DNA of 64,000 bases, taken from the NCBI RefSeq assembly GCF_000379685.1, contig NZ_KB903252.1, forward strand, positions 62,206 through 126,205, written 5' to 3'. Below the pieces are notes generated by a model. It was not told the DNA's origin. It did no database searches and saw nothing but the letters and a program-made list of their open reading frames with translations. The position numbers and the translations under genes are program-made. Shown one piece after another: positions 16,424-25,804 of the stretch. The DNA comes from Catelliglobosispora koreensis DSM 44566. Lineage in GTDB: Bacteria > Actinomycetota > Actinomycetes > Mycobacteriales > Micromonosporaceae. How positions within the stretch are numbered: position 1 is the first letter of the stretch; every line of letters begins with the position of its first letter.

Positions 16424-19400
16424 TCATCCGAACGGATTCAGGCCGTGGAACACGACGTCGTCGAGCGTAAATCTGAACGATCCAGTGTGCATCAGCTCAT
16501 TTGGCTGAGAACCAGGGGCTAGTTTAGTCCCGGCTGGAAGCCTGAAAGCGATCAGGTGGGTACCTCTGTCCCCGCCCCGTCCCATGAAGAGCGCGTTGCT
16601 TGTCTCTTTTGAGCTAAGCATTTCTTTCGTGAAATACGCGACGCCCTTTGAATTTGCAGTTATCACGCCACCATCCATGACTCCGGCGTGGCCAGCTTCC
16701 GACGTGTAATGGAATACAACATTGTCGTCAAGCGAGTCCGCGAGGTTATCCACGCTGTGTTTCGCCGCGTCGCCGCAGTTGTGGACCAAGACCGGGGTGT
16801 CGGCGGCCATCACAAAGTAGGTGTGGATTTCGGCGACCGTGAGGTCGCGCATTTCCTGTTCGCCCACGAAGTTGTGGACTGAGGCGACGGTCACTTGTTC
16901 GCCGTTCGGGGTGAACAAGTGGTGGCCGACGACCAGCTTGGAGGCGCCCGTCCATGCCTTCGTCGTGACGTCCCAGAACGGGTGGTTCGCGGTCGTCTCG
17001 ATGACCTCGGTGGTTCCGTCTGCGAGCTGGACCTCGACGTTCGTTAGCTCAAGGTCGGTGTTGATAAAGACTCGTTCGACGGTGCGGGACTTGACTTCAC
17101 CGGTTTCGGGATCTGTGGCGGCAACCTTGTCGCCAACCTTGATGTCGCCTATCCGTTTAGTCGTGCCATCCGCCATCAACACACGAGTGTCAGGATCGAA
17201 ACTGTGTGTCTTGCAGGCTCCGCCCGCTTTCAGGTCGTCGAGTTTGGACTTGGCGTTGGCGATCAGGTCGTCGGCCTTCTTGAGGAACGCCTCCCCGACA
17301 GCGACGACTTTCTTCCACGCCTTGTACGCCGCCATACCTCGGTCGATGGCGTCGTAGATGGCCTTGCCCGCTTTAGCGACTCGGCCAAACGGCAGGAAGC
17401 CCAGGAGCATGGATCCGCACGCAATGGCGTCGCCACCAAAGCAGTCGAGGATGTCCTGCACACCAATCACGTCTAGAAGGAAGGCGAGGCCAACTCCGAG
17501 AAGGACGTCCTTGATTGACTTCTTCTTCTCCTTCTCGGCTGCGTTCTTCTTGGCTTCCAGATCCGCGATGTAGTTGGCTTCCTGGCAGATGTCGTCGCAG
17601 TACTGCGCCTCTTTGCCATCACACGCTTCGCCGTCGATGCAGGACTTGAGGCCTGACGGGTCGCTTCGGGTGACAGGCGAGCTATTGCTGTAGGTGTAGG
17701 GGTTCCACTGCTGCGGATCGCCAAGGTCCATGATCGGGTCGACGCTGACAAACCGGCCGATGCTCGGGTCGTATTCGCGAGCACCAAGGTGTGTTAGGCC
17801 CGTGGGAGTGTCCTTGGTTCCGCCAACGTAACCCGCGGTTCCCAGCCACGAAGCCGGTTCGAGCCGCGATTCGCCATACGGCATAAGGCGACGACGGTCA
17901 ATGGTGCTGAGATTGGCAGAGTCAATTTGAACGATAGCCGTGCCTTGGTGATTGGCGACCGTCCATTTGAGACCAGTGTTGTTGCGGATAGCCACGCCGC
18001 CGAGATAACGCTGGCCGGAAACCGCCGTGCCCGTCTTTTCGAGCTCTGTGCCATCCGGAAGGTACAGCGTGGTCTTTGTCGTTCCGTTGACGGTGTTGGT
18101 GGCAAGCAGACGACTGCCGTCGGTGTTGTAGACATACGACGCAACTGTGGCCACACCCTCCTTCACCGTCTTGAGGTGGCCTTCGGCGTCCCAGGTGAGG
18201 TCTTGGAGAACTCCGGCCTCAGTCGTCCGGGTCTTCATGTTGCCGGCGTTGTCGTACGTGAAGGTCCTTGTGGGCTTCCCAGACGCCGTGATTTGACCGA
18301 CCTGGTGTGGATCCACCGAACCAGCGGAGCCGTTGACGTAGGTCCATTTCGTTGCTTGCGAGCCGTCGGTGTTCTTATCGGTCTGGAATTTGCGGTTCCC
18401 GACGTCGTCAATTTCCCAGGTCCGCCAGTACGCGTCGGAGCCGTTCTTTTGCGGTATGCACTGGCCGGAGTTTTGGGTCCAGGCTTCGGTCAGGCGCCGC
18501 AGGCTGTCGTAGCGGAAACATTCCATGCCGTCGGATGCGCCATTTTTGTTGGCATCAATTGATGTCAGGTTTCCTGCCGGGTCCCATGCATGCAAGTAGT
18601 CAAAGGGAACACCGAATTGGCCTGGCGCGCCAAACTTCTCGGTCTGTATCCAGAGCTTGGACAGACGACGGGTAGTTGCGCTGAAGTCGGACACCACCTT
18701 GACCTGCTTACCCGCATTGCCGTGCAGACGCTGAAGCACTACGCCGTCGAAGTCATAGGTAGTGTCGGCGACAAGCTTCATTCCGCCGTAGCCGTTGGTA
18801 TCCAATGTGGAGGGTAGTCCAGCACTGTTGTAGCCGACCGTCAGGTCTTCTGCGGCGAGGTCGCCAGCCGTTGGGAGCTTTGTCTTTTTCGGAGCGCCGT
18901 TGACCTCATACTCGAAAGTTGTCTCGTAAGTCAGTCCAGCACCGCCTACGCCAAAGCCCGGAGCAGTGAAGGTTGTTTTCTTTGGCCGGTAGCCGGAGTC
19001 GTAGTCGTTGATCTGAGTGACGAAGTCGCCAGTGGCGTCCTTGCGGGTGGTGGAGGACAGCTGGCCGACGGCCTTGACCGTCGCGCTTCCGTTGAACGCG
19101 GCCTTGTCATATTCCCACGTCGATAGCAGCGGTCCCGACGCCGAGTCGGCGTGCAGTTCGATTTGCCGGCCTAGGTCGTCGTACTTGTACCACAATTGCC
19201 GGTTCTCTGCGTCCTTCGTGGACAGAACCGAACCGTCGTTCCGGTACGAGGTATACGAGGTACCGGAGTCAGGATCGTTAATTTGGATCTTGCGGCCAAG
19301 CTTGTCGTAGATGTAGGTCCACGAACTGTTCGCCGGATCGGTTACCTTCCACAGCTGCCCGGAACGGTTGTACTCGTACTTTGTATTGACCGTCCCACCG

Positions 19401-22400
19401 GTGGGCTTTGCCTGCCTGAGCTCAGAAATATTGCCTCGGGCATCTGTGTAGGTGACGGTATGCGTCCCACCCTGCGGCGGTGTAGCAATCGTCCTGTGGC
19501 CCTGCGGGTCAATCGTGGTGTTCCAGCTGGACCCAAGCGGCGCTCCCCCGCTCCACGGAACGATGCTCGTTTGCTCGCCAAGGTTGTTATACGTGAACTT
19601 AGCCCGCTGCTTAACGAACGCGGTTTCGTAGCCTTCCATGTTCTGGTTAGGAGCACCAGCCATACCGAAGGTAAGCGAGTCAGCAACTCCACCCGTTGCG
19701 TAATACCAGATGTCAGACACATGCCGGTCGGTGCCGTCGGCCTGAAGGGTCTCGGTGCGTCGTGGGCGGAGCAATCCGTCGAACATCTCGAACGATGCCG
19801 GCAGCAAGGTTCCGCCCGGTCCGAGGACCTGAGTCTTAATGTAGGACGCATTGAGGGGGCGCAGCACATACTCGTACTGAGCATCAGGAGTCACATTGAC
19901 CGGCCTATTGTTCTTCCAGACTTGAAGAAGCCGTCCCTGAGCATCGTATCGGGCTGTCGTCATAACGCCGTTCACATCGAACGCCACTTTCGGCAGTCCA
20001 AATCTGACATCCATCGTGGTCGTAGTCTTGTGACCAAGAGCGTTGGATACCTCGATGCTTGTAACCGGGCCGCCTTCGGCCGGGGAGTACACAGTCTCCG
20101 TCACCCGGTCCATGCCGTCCGCGGCTTTCTTGATGCGACCGTGTTTGTCGTAGTCGGTGGCAACGATGGTTCCGGTGGGGATCCAGACGTTTGCGCCGCC
20201 AGACTCTTCTTTGATGGCTTCTGTTTTCGTCACGCGGCCGAGTGCTTCGGCACCGGTTCCGAGTTGGCCATGGCTGGTTTTGCCGTCGTAGTAGGTGCGG
20301 TTGCCGGCGAGGATGTTACTGACACCGGTTCCGGCACAGTCTGTGGTTAGGGCTTGTCCTGGCAGTCCGATGATCCATTTGGCAGTGTCGTGGATGTATG
20401 TCGTTTCGGTGCAGACGTCGTCGTTGATGCCGGAGGGGTGGCTGCCGCCGTTTTCACCGTTGTCGGTGACTTTCAGCGGGAGCGGGTAGGTGGGGTCCCA
20501 TGTGGTGGCGACCGTGGTGTAGCGGGTGTAGTCCTCATTGGAGGGTCCGCCGGCGGGATGGTGGGTGCCGTTGGTGGTGTGGTTTTCCAGTGCCCGCCAG
20601 CGTTTGATGGCGCCGCCGCTGATGTTCTGGTGGCCGAACTGCAGGACTTCGTGCTGGTGGCGGCTCATGCGGACCCAGGTGCCGGCTTGGCCGTCCTTGC
20701 GCAGGACGAGGCGTGGCTTGCCAGCTAGGGCGGGGTGGTCTTTGACCGGGGTTCCCCAGCCGTCGTTGATGTAGACGGTGCGGTTTTCCCACATGCCGCC
20801 GGAGCGGTCGGCGTCCATGCCGCGGAAGTAGATGGTGTCGGTGACTTGCTGATTGCCGGTGTTATCACGGGCGCCGACGATCGTGCGCACGTTGGTGTAG
20901 CCGCGCCATTGGTTGTGGGTGCGTTCGGTGGCGGGCACCAGCCAGTTGTCGTCGAAGTGCCAAAGGGCGCGTTCGATGCTGCTGCCTTGCCCGGCGCCGT
21001 TGGTGGCGGCGTCATTGGTGTAGACGTAGCGGGTCAAAACGTTTGGCGCGCCGCCGATGCGGTCGTGCTGCTCGATCTCGTTGACGACATACTTGTGGTA
21101 CCAGTTGAACGCGGCACCTTCCCAGCGCGGGTAGCAGCGTTTTGTGTTGCGTTCTGCGTTGGACATGTTCGCATCCGCGCGCACGCAGTCCTCGCCCGAG
21201 TAGGCGACGGTGGTGTAGTCACCGGCGGGGCCGGAAAACGCGCTGATACGCCAGCGGGTCATCGGCGGCCGGCCAACATCGTTGCCCCACACGACCGCGT
21301 TGTTCTTCTGGTGCGCGTTGACAACAATCACGGTTTCGTTGCCACTGTTGGGGCGCACGACCTTGTTCAGCCACAGGGTTGGGGCGGTGTCTTGCACCCC
21401 AACAGGATTAACGAAATCACCCGTGGCCGGGAATGTCTGCTCGGTAGCGAACTTGTCCACAGTGGACCAGCCCGACGGCGCGGCCGCGTCCTTGACAGTC
21501 GACTCGATACCGGTCAGCCGGTACACCGACCAAAACGTCGGGCTGGTACGCCCCGGGCACGTTGACGCCAAATCGCCGCACGACTGATCCCACGGAGTAT
21601 CCGGCCAGTTCGACGTGGAAAAGTCGGTGGTGCAGTTGGTGTTATAGCAACGCCAGTCATAGGAGTAGATGATCTTCGCCGCCTCAGTCGTGCCGGTGAC
21701 CCGGTTGTTGAGGCCGTAGTGGATTTCCCGCAACACCGGCATCATGTCGTAGCCGAAAACCGTGGTGTTGCCGTTGGCCCCGTAATTATTGCGGTACGAC
21801 TCCCACTTGTAGGTGATCTGGTTACCGAACCGGTCGGTCACCAGATCCAGGTTCCACCGGTAACCCATGGTGCACCATGAATTAGCGAACCCCGACCCGG
21901 TCCGGTTGAAACACGGCTCGTTCGCGTCGTTGGAATACACCGGCATGACCGCCGTGCCACCACCCAGCGACCCTGGGCCGCCATTGCCGTGTGGCTGAGA
22001 CCCGAACAGATACTGGGTGCCATCCATCGTGGTAATACGGAAGTGCTCCCCCTCCCACGCCCAGTTCGCCGCACCCGTGAGCCGCTCCACCTTCCAGCCC
22101 AAAGACGCGTCAGCCACATCCCACTTCTGCGTCACCGAATCGCGAATGATCTGCGTCGACTGCCCATTGAGGACAATCGACAGCGGCGCCCAGTCAATGA
22201 AACACAGGTCGCCCTGGTTACCGCCCTGTCCGTCGTACTTGCACTGCCGGTAAGACCGCTCAATGAACGACACCCCACCGATAGACCAGCCATCACCAGC
22301 CTCAGAAGATTGGTTATTAGTCCCCGAACCCAGGCCATCGACAGACTGCGACGAGTAGTCCAACGTCACCGACGGAACCAAATCACCCGGCACCGGCGGC

Positions 22401-23269
22401 ACTTTCAGCGAAACGCTCGTGGAAAACCCGCCAGCGCTACCGCCAGCTGACCACTGAACTGCCTCATTCATCTTCGTCTTCGTAAAGTCACCCGACTCCG
22501 ACGACGCACCCGCGGCCAGCGCGAACACTGAGGCCCCGGCAGGCTCGGCCTGTTGTGCCGACATCCCCGCGATCTGCTGCCCAGCGGGCTTAGACGCGGC
22601 CGGAATTTCGACAGACGCCTCAACCGTCAAATCGAACACGTCATTGACCACACTGGCAACCGGGGTCTGCTGCTGACATTCCTTCAACGAAGGCGTGGTC
22701 AAAGCACACGCCGGCAGCTTGACGATCCGCAACCGGGAGCCGAAGTCAGCACCATAAGCGTTGGCGAACTTGCCGTAGTTCGCCGCCACACGCACCGACG
22801 GCCCCAAATCCCCCTGCGGAGCAGCCGTAAACACCACACCCCGCACGCCAAGCGCCGCTGAGGCAGACTGCGGCAAAACGCTCACATCAACCAAACCGCC
22901 AGAGCTTGGCAGTGATTGCGCCAGCAAACCTTCCGGATCCCCAGCCGTCGCGTCCGCCGTAATAGACAACGGCAATCCGCCCACCGTCACCGGTTCAGTT
23001 TCATCGGTCGAAGCCGAAAACGACGACATCCCACCAGGAATTTCAATCGTCGCCGACGCCGCAATGGGCCACGCAGGCGCCGCACCCTGCCACTTAGGCA
23101 ACTCCGGCGACGGCAACGGCGCGGCCGTCTTACCCGGCAGCGAAGGCACCAGAGCCATAGGCGTCGGATCCACACCCGCCGCCGAAGCGGGCAACGGCGG
23201 CAACACAGCCACCAGCCCAGTCAGCAAGGAAACAGCAAACGACGCAGACAGCGAACGCGCGAAACGCAC
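16424..23269 (-). CDS. Secreted RHS/YD-repeat polymorphic toxin with HINT and ADP-ribosyltransferase-like tip
   Basis: The 2281-residue protein has a Sec signal ending at ASAAG near residue 31. A SpvB/TcdB-like N-terminal region follows around 270-450 (SVSLKVPPVPGDLVPSVTLD). A long YD-repeat shell runs to about 1830 (YEYNRSGQLWKVTDP, YKYDDLGRQIELHA). The RHS core end is REYDPSIGRFVSVDPI to DPSGL at about 1828-1874. Two hydrophobic stretches at about 1921-1965 may be a translocation segment. A HINT autoprocessing domain occupies about 2019-2164, from FDPDTRVLMADG to TPVLVHN. The tip, about 2185-2281, reads VFHYTSEAG, GVAYFTKE and TLDDVVFHG, resembling HYD1-type ADP-ribosyltransferases. GTG 23269 has GGGGAGG about 9 nt upstream. 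Tip DNA is AT-richer than the shell, as expected for swapped tips. The enzyme assignment of the tip is moderately sure. Confidence 0.88.
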   Translation of the reverse strand: MRFARSLSASFAVSLLTGLVAVLPPLPASAAGVDPTPMALVPSLPGKTAAPLPSPELPKWQGAAPAWPIAASATIEIPGGMSSFSASTDETEPVTVGGLPLSITADATAGDPEGLLAQSLPSSGGLVDVSVLPQSASAALGVRGVVFTAAPQGDLGPSVRVAANYGKFANAYGADFGSRLRIVKLPACALTTPSLKECQQQTPVASVVNDVFDLTVEASVEIPAASKPAGQQIAGMSAQQAEPAGASVFALAAGASSESGDFTKTKMNEAVQWSAGGSAGGFSTSVSLKVPPVPGDLVPSVTLDYSSQSVDGLGSGTNNQSSEAGDGWSIGGVSFIERSYRQCKYDGQGGNQGDLCFIDWAPLSIVLNGQSTQIIRDSVTQKWDVADASLGWKVERLTGAANWAWEGEHFRITTMDGTQYLFGSQPHGNGGPGSLGGGTAVMPVYSNDANEPCFNRTGSGFANSWCTMGYRWNLDLVTDRFGNQITYKWESYRNNYGANGNTTVFGYDMMPVLREIHYGLNNRVTGTTEAAKIIYSYDWRCYNTNCTTDFSTSNWPDTPWDQSCGDLASTCPGRTSPTFWSVYRLTGIESTVKDAAAPSGWSTVDKFATEQTFPATGDFVNPVGVQDTAPTLWLNKVVRPNSGNETVIVVNAHQKNNAVVWGNDVGRPPMTRWRISAFSGPAGDYTTVAYSGEDCVRADANMSNAERNTKRCYPRWEGAAFNWYHKYVVNEIEQHDRIGGAPNVLTRYVYTNDAATNGAGQGSSIERALWHFDDNWLVPATERTHNQWRGYTNVRTIVGARDNTGNQQVTDTIYFRGMDADRSGGMWENRTVYINDGWGTPVKDHPALAGKPRLVLRKDGQAGTWVRMSRHQHEVLQFGHQNISGGAIKRWRALENHTTNGTHHPAGGPSNEDYTRYTTVATTWDPTYPLPLKVTDNGENGGSHPSGINDDVCTETTYIHDTAKWIIGLPGQALTTDCAGTGVSNILAGNRTYYDGKTSHGQLGTGAEALGRVTKTEAIKEESGGANVWIPTGTIVATDYDKHGRIKKAADGMDRVTETVYSPAEGGPVTSIEVSNALGHKTTTTMDVRFGLPKVAFDVNGVMTTARYDAQGRLLQVWKNNRPVNVTPDAQYEYVLRPLNASYIKTQVLGPGGTLLPASFEMFDGLLRPRRTETLQADGTDRHVSDIWYYATGGVADSLTFGMAGAPNQNMEGYETAFVKQRAKFTYNNLGEQTSIVPWSGGAPLGSSWNTTIDPQGHRTIATPPQGGTHTVTYTDARGNISELRQAKPTGGTVNTKYEYNRSGQLWKVTDPANSSWTYIYDKLGRKIQINDPDSGTSYTSYRNDGSVLSTKDAENRQLWYKYDDLGRQIELHADSASGPLLSTWEYDKAAFNGSATVKAVGQLSSTTRKDATGDFVTQINDYDSGYRPKKTTFTAPGFGVGGAGLTYETTFEYEVNGAPKKTKLPTAGDLAAEDLTVGYNSAGLPSTLDTNGYGGMKLVADTTYDFDGVVLQRLHGNAGKQVKVVSDFSATTRRLSKLWIQTEKFGAPGQFGVPFDYLHAWDPAGNLTSIDANKNGASDGMECFRYDSLRRLTEAWTQNSGQCIPQKNGSDAYWRTWEIDDVGNRKFQTDKNTDGSQATKWTYVNGSAGSVDPHQVGQITASGKPTRTFTYDNAGNMKTRTTEAGVLQDLTWDAEGHLKTVKEGVATVASYVYNTDGSRLLATNTVNGTTKTTLYLPDGTELEKTGTAVSGQRYLGGVAIRNNTGLKWTVANHQGTAIVQIDSANLSTIDRRRLMPYGESRLEPASWLGTAGYVGGTKDTPTGLTHLGAREYDPSIGRFVSVDPIMDLGDPQQWNPYTYSNSSPVTRSDPSGLKSCIDGEACDGKEAQYCDDICQEANYIADLEAKKNAAEKEKKKSIKDVLLGVGLAFLLDVIGVQDILDCFGGDAIACGSMLLGFLPFGRVAKAGKAIYDAIDRGMAAYKAWKKVVAVGEAFLKKADDLIANAKSKLDDLKAGGACKTHSFDPDTRVLMADGTTKRIGDIKVGDKVAATDPETGEVKSRTVERVFINTDLELTNVEVQLADGTTEVIETTANHPFWDVTTKAWTGASKLVVGHHLFTPNGEQVTVASVHNFVGEQEMRDLTVAEIHTYFVMAADTPVLVHNCGDAAKHSVDNLADSLDDNVVFHYTSEAGHAGVMDGGVITANSKGVAYFTKEMLSSKETSNALFMGRGGDRGTHLIAFRLPAGTKLAPGSQPNELMHTGSFRFTLDDVVFHGLNPFG

Positions 23270-23317
23270 GGCAAAGCCTCCCCGTAACAGTGCCCGGGGG
23301 TTGGGGCACAGGGCAGC

Positions 23318-23347
23318 AACTTACGTGTCTTGGATGCGTAAGGTCAA
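23318..23347 (-). promoter_or_regulatory. Sigma-70-type promoter of the RHS gene
   Basis: On the minus strand TTGACC (23342-23347) and TAAGTT (23318-23323) are separated by 18 bp, with the GTG start about 50 bp downstream behind a strong Shine-Dalgarno. A second TTGACC sits 6 bp further upstream. Unlike most genes here, this one therefore has a leader and an almost consensus -35 box. Confidence 0.55.
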
Positions 23348-23461
23348 GGTCAAAAGTGTGACTTCGCAGGCCAGGCAAGGTATGCCGAAAGGATCTTTCC
23401 CACTACGCCCGCCGCTTGCGGCAGGAAAGACGCCAATCGGTCGCTGGGCTAAGGTCTGGGC

Positions 23462-23932
23462 ATGGCAGACATAATCTTGGTAGTCGCGGGAACGCTGGCT
23501 GCCCTGCTGGCGGGGTTGTTCTTTGGGTTCCAGGTAGCGGTTATGCCTGGGCTGGCGCGGTCCAGTGATCGCGAGTTTCTCCGGGCGATGCAGAACATCA
23601 ACCGTGTCATCGTGAATCCGGTGTTCTTGCTGAGTTTCCTTGGCCCCATTGTGCTTCTGCCGATCGCGGCGTGGCTGAACTGGGACAAAGCCGGCTGGCT
23701 ATTGGTAGCGGCCAGTGTCGCGCATATCGTTGGCGGGGTTGGGGTTACAGGGAGCAGGAACATTCCGCTCAACAACCGGCTCGATGCGCTTGATCTGGAT
23801 GCGCAGAGCGACGCGGAGGCCGGTGCCTTCCGCAAGGAGTTTGAGAAGCCGTGGAATCAGTGGCATCTCATGAGGACAGTGGCGACGATACTCGCCACTG
23901 TCGCGGCGTTCGTAGCCGCGCTGCAAAGCTAA
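23462..23932 (+). CDS. DUF1772 family membrane protein
   Basis: A 156-residue protein with four hydrophobic segments (ILVVAGTLAALLAGLFFGFQVAVMPGL, VFLLSFLGPIVLLPIAAWL, GWLLVAASVAHIVGGVGVTG and a C-terminal one) and the DUF1772 motif VTGSRNIPLNNRLDAL followed by FEKPWNQWHLMRT. DUF1772 includes anthrone-oxygenase-like proteins, but this copy stands alone and its role is unknown. The start is leaderless (TAAGGT at 23450-23455, 6 nt before ATG). It is divergent from the RHS gene and ends at a perfect terminator. Confidence 0.88.
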   Translation: MADIILVVAGTLAALLAGLFFGFQVAVMPGLARSSDREFLRAMQNINRVIVNPVFLLSFLGPIVLLPIAAWLNWDKAGWLLVAASVAHIVGGVGVTGSRNIPLNNRLDALDLDAQSDAEAGAFRKEFEKPWNQWHLMRTVATILATVAAFVAALQS

Positions 23933-23939
23933 TGAAACA

Positions 23940-23967
23940 GTGGCGCCGCTGAAAACAGCGGCGCCAC
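23940..23967. terminator. Perfect 12-bp hairpin terminator
   Basis: GTGGCGCCGCTG and CAGCGGCGCCAC enclose an AAAA loop. It lies 8 bp after the DUF1772 stop and 9 bp from the end of the convergent membrane protein gene, so it can terminate both. Confidence 0.85.
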
Positions 23968-23976
23968 AAAGGAACC

Positions 23977-24450
23977 CTAGCTCAGGGCCCGCTTGCGCCG
24001 GCGGAACTTTTCCCAAAGTTCAAGCGGCACAAAGATGATGGTGATGACGGCCGCCCCGACGATGGCCCAGAGGATCACAGCGCTGGGTCCCATGTGCGCG
24101 ACGTCCAGCGCGTTCTTCCATGACGCGGGGTTGAGGCCGAGCAGCGGGAAGCCCTCCCAGAAGACGAACCACAGCAATGGGAGCAGACCCATCGCGACGC
24201 CGTAGGCGGTGAAGTGGCCGGCTTTAGAGAACAGGATGCCGAACAGCACAGCCAGGACAAGGTAGATGATGACCACCGTCTGCTGGCCGCCCTGGCTGGG
24301 GAAGCGGTCGGCCAGGTAGTTCCAGCCGTCGCCGATCGAGTTGAGGATCTGCTCCCAGAAGACGATGCCGAGCACCAGAACCGCCACCAGCACGGCTGCG
24401 ATCAGCAGCCCGCGCATTATCTTTGTGCCGCCGCCCTCGCTGTCAGCCAC
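23977..24450 (-). CDS. Membrane protein of unknown function
   Basis: A 157-residue protein with four hydrophobic segments: residues about 12-30, 60-75, 80-100 and 120-145. Charged ends flank them (MADSEGGGTK at the start, EKFRRRKRALS at the end). The segment GLLPLLWFVFWEGFPLLG is aromatic-rich. I recognise no family or catalytic residues. GTG 24450 has GGAGGTG 5 nt upstream, a strong Shine-Dalgarno, in contrast to the many leaderless neighbours. It converges on the DUF1772 gene. Confidence 0.75.
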   Translation of the reverse strand: MADSEGGGTKIMRGLLIAAVLVAVLVLGIVFWEQILNSIGDGWNYLADRFPSQGGQQTVVIIYLVLAVLFGILFSKAGHFTAYGVAMGLLPLLWFVFWEGFPLLGLNPASWKNALDVAHMGPSAVILWAIVGAAVITIIFVPLELWEKFRRRKRALS

Positions 24451-24565
24451 GGCGCACCTCCAATATCACTTGAGGGATGAAGCAGCACCGATCATTGCAG
24501 TTGCGGTCCACTGTGGTCGATATCCGAGAGGATTTTTCTGGGTACCCCTATGGCAGGATCGTGCT

Positions 24566-24844
24566 ATGGCGAAGTGGGAGTATGCCCGGTTCGAGTACAA
24601 AGTGGCCGGGACACTGGGTGATGACAAGTTTATGGATTGGGACGCTGTCTTCCATAGCCCGCAAGGTCCGCAGCGCTGGGGCACGGACGAGCGGTTTGAC
24701 GACTTGTTTCACCTGAACAAGCTGGGGGAAGTCGAGTGGGAGGTGTATTCACGCAGCCCTGTCTACATGCACAACGAACCGCACCGGCTCTATTCGGTGA
24801 CGTATTCGCTGCGCAGGCTAAGGCACGAGCCGGATACGCACTAG
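24566..24844 (+). CDS. Small hypothetical protein
   Basis: A 92-residue, charged, aromatic-rich soluble protein (MAKWEYARFEYKVAG, WDAVFHSPQGPQRWG, LNKLGEVEWEVYS). No family is recognised. The frame is open upstream, but ATG 24566 follows CAGGAT by 6 nt, matching the leaderless pattern, and the upstream part overlaps the promoter of the divergent gene. It overlaps the 3' end of the convergent acVLRF1 gene by 27 bp. The composition suggests a small beta-rich domain. Confidence 0.6.
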   Translation: MAKWEYARFEYKVAGTLGDDKFMDWDAVFHSPQGPQRWGTDERFDDLFHLNKLGEVEWEVYSRSPVYMHNEPHRLYSVTYSLRRLRHEPDTH

Positions 24845-25444
24845 TTGCGCGTCAATAACGGCCTGCTCAAGGACGGTGAGCCGGGGTTCGGGGACGTCGA
24901 GCAGACGGTCATGACGCAGTGGCAGCAAGGCAGCGAGCCGAGCGTCAGCGAGGATCGCGTCGACGGTGGAACGGTCTCCCCCGCACACGAAGGCGTCCAA
25001 AGTGCCCGCTGGTAGCAGGATCCGGCAAGCAATGTCAGCCGCTTCACGAACGCCCGCCGCGGCCTGGTTGCCGCGGCGGCGCGCATATCGCTGCTGTGAC
25101 CAGCCGCCGGCCGCTGTTCTCCCTTGCACGTAGAAACGCTCCACTTTGGACGCTTCCAGCGTTGTGCCTGATGAGACGCCTACGGCGACCGCGCCAGCGC
25201 GGGCTAACAGGAACCCGAGCCGTCGCGCGACGGTCAGTTCTGACAGAAAGTCGTCAACGTTTTGCACCGGTGGCATGCCTGGCGTCAGCTGAAGCTCGGC
25301 GGTGTCGCCGTTAGCGGCCCTGAGCAGCAGTCCTGTCTCGACGGCGCCGTCGTGACGTTGATAGAAGCCGTCGAGCCAGCCCCGGATTCGCGACGGGGAG
25401 ATCTCGGCCCACCGGCCGCCACCGGCCGCCGGCTGCACCTTCAT
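24818..25444 (-). CDS. acVLRF1-type Vms1-like release factor / peptidyl-tRNA hydrolase
   Basis: A 208-residue protein matching the actinobacterial VLRF1 group, relatives of eukaryotic Vms1/ANKZF1, which frees nascent chains from stalled 60S ribosomes. The start MKVQPAAGGGRWAEI is typical, and the catalytic-loop region reads GRTAAGGWSQQRYARRRGNQA (residues about 107-127), containing the conserved Gln. It should act on peptidyl-tRNA on stalled large subunits (family inference). Its ATG overlaps the stop of the small upstream gene as ATGA, so it is translationally coupled to a VbhA-antitoxin-like protein, an unexpected pairing. Confidence 0.8.
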   Translation of the reverse strand: MKVQPAAGGGRWAEISPSRIRGWLDGFYQRHDGAVETGLLLRAANGDTAELQLTPGMPPVQNVDDFLSELTVARRLGFLLARAGAVAVGVSSGTTLEASKVERFYVQGRTAAGGWSQQRYARRRGNQAAAGVREAADIACRILLPAGTLDAFVCGGDRSTVDAILADARLAALLPLRHDRLLDVPEPRLTVLEQAVIDAQLVRIRLVP

Positions 25445-25635
25445 GAACCGAACGCTAGCCCATCGGACTCGGCGCGATAAAGCGAGATCGTTAGTTCGGC
25501 CATCTCCTCGGCGGTGATCTGCCCGTCAACGTAACGCTGGGCGATCGCTAGCGCGGCGGGACTGCGGCCGAGCTCTTCGAGCCGCAGCGTGGCGTCGGCT
25601 TCCGCCTCGGCGAGGGCACGCTCATGGGGATCCAT
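25441..25635 (-). CDS. Small VbhA-antitoxin-like protein
   Basis: A 64-residue acidic helical protein. The core SPAALAIAQRYVDGQITAEEMAELTISLYR closely resembles the VbhA-type antitoxin helix-turn-helix unit (pattern AL..A.RYV.G.IT..E). VbhA-like domains inhibit Fic AMP-transferases, but no Fic gene is seen here. ATG 25635 was preferred to the longer frame from 25713 because it removes an Arg/Gly-rich start and is preceded by CACGAT at 8 nt. It is coupled to the acVLRF1 gene by ATGA overlap, so it may regulate that protein or a toxin elsewhere. Confidence 0.55.
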   Translation of the reverse strand: MDPHERALAEAEADATLRLEELGRSPAALAIAQRYVDGQITAEEMAELTISLYRAESDGLAFGS

Positions 25636-25804
25636 AGGAACCCATCGTGCCACCAACCCAGCCCGGCCGTCCCCGATACGGCCAATGACCAGGCCACCCA
25701 GGCGCGGCGACACGGGCCCCGGTGGAAGGCGGGCCGGGAAGAAGGGCAGGCAGCAAAGGGCGGAGGCGGCCGATGGTGTCGGGGGTGGGTGCGAAGATCG
25801 AGCG

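Noticed and set aside
19196-20350. 384-codon plus-strand frame inside the RHS gene
   Set aside because: It lies opposite the YD-repeat coding frame and has no recognisable domain; a high-GC antisense artefact.
16424-23269. Insecticidal Tc toxin B/C component
   Set aside because: The N-terminal region is SpvB-like, but the protein has its own Sec signal, HINT domain and short swapped tip, and no TcA or TcC genes lie nearby.
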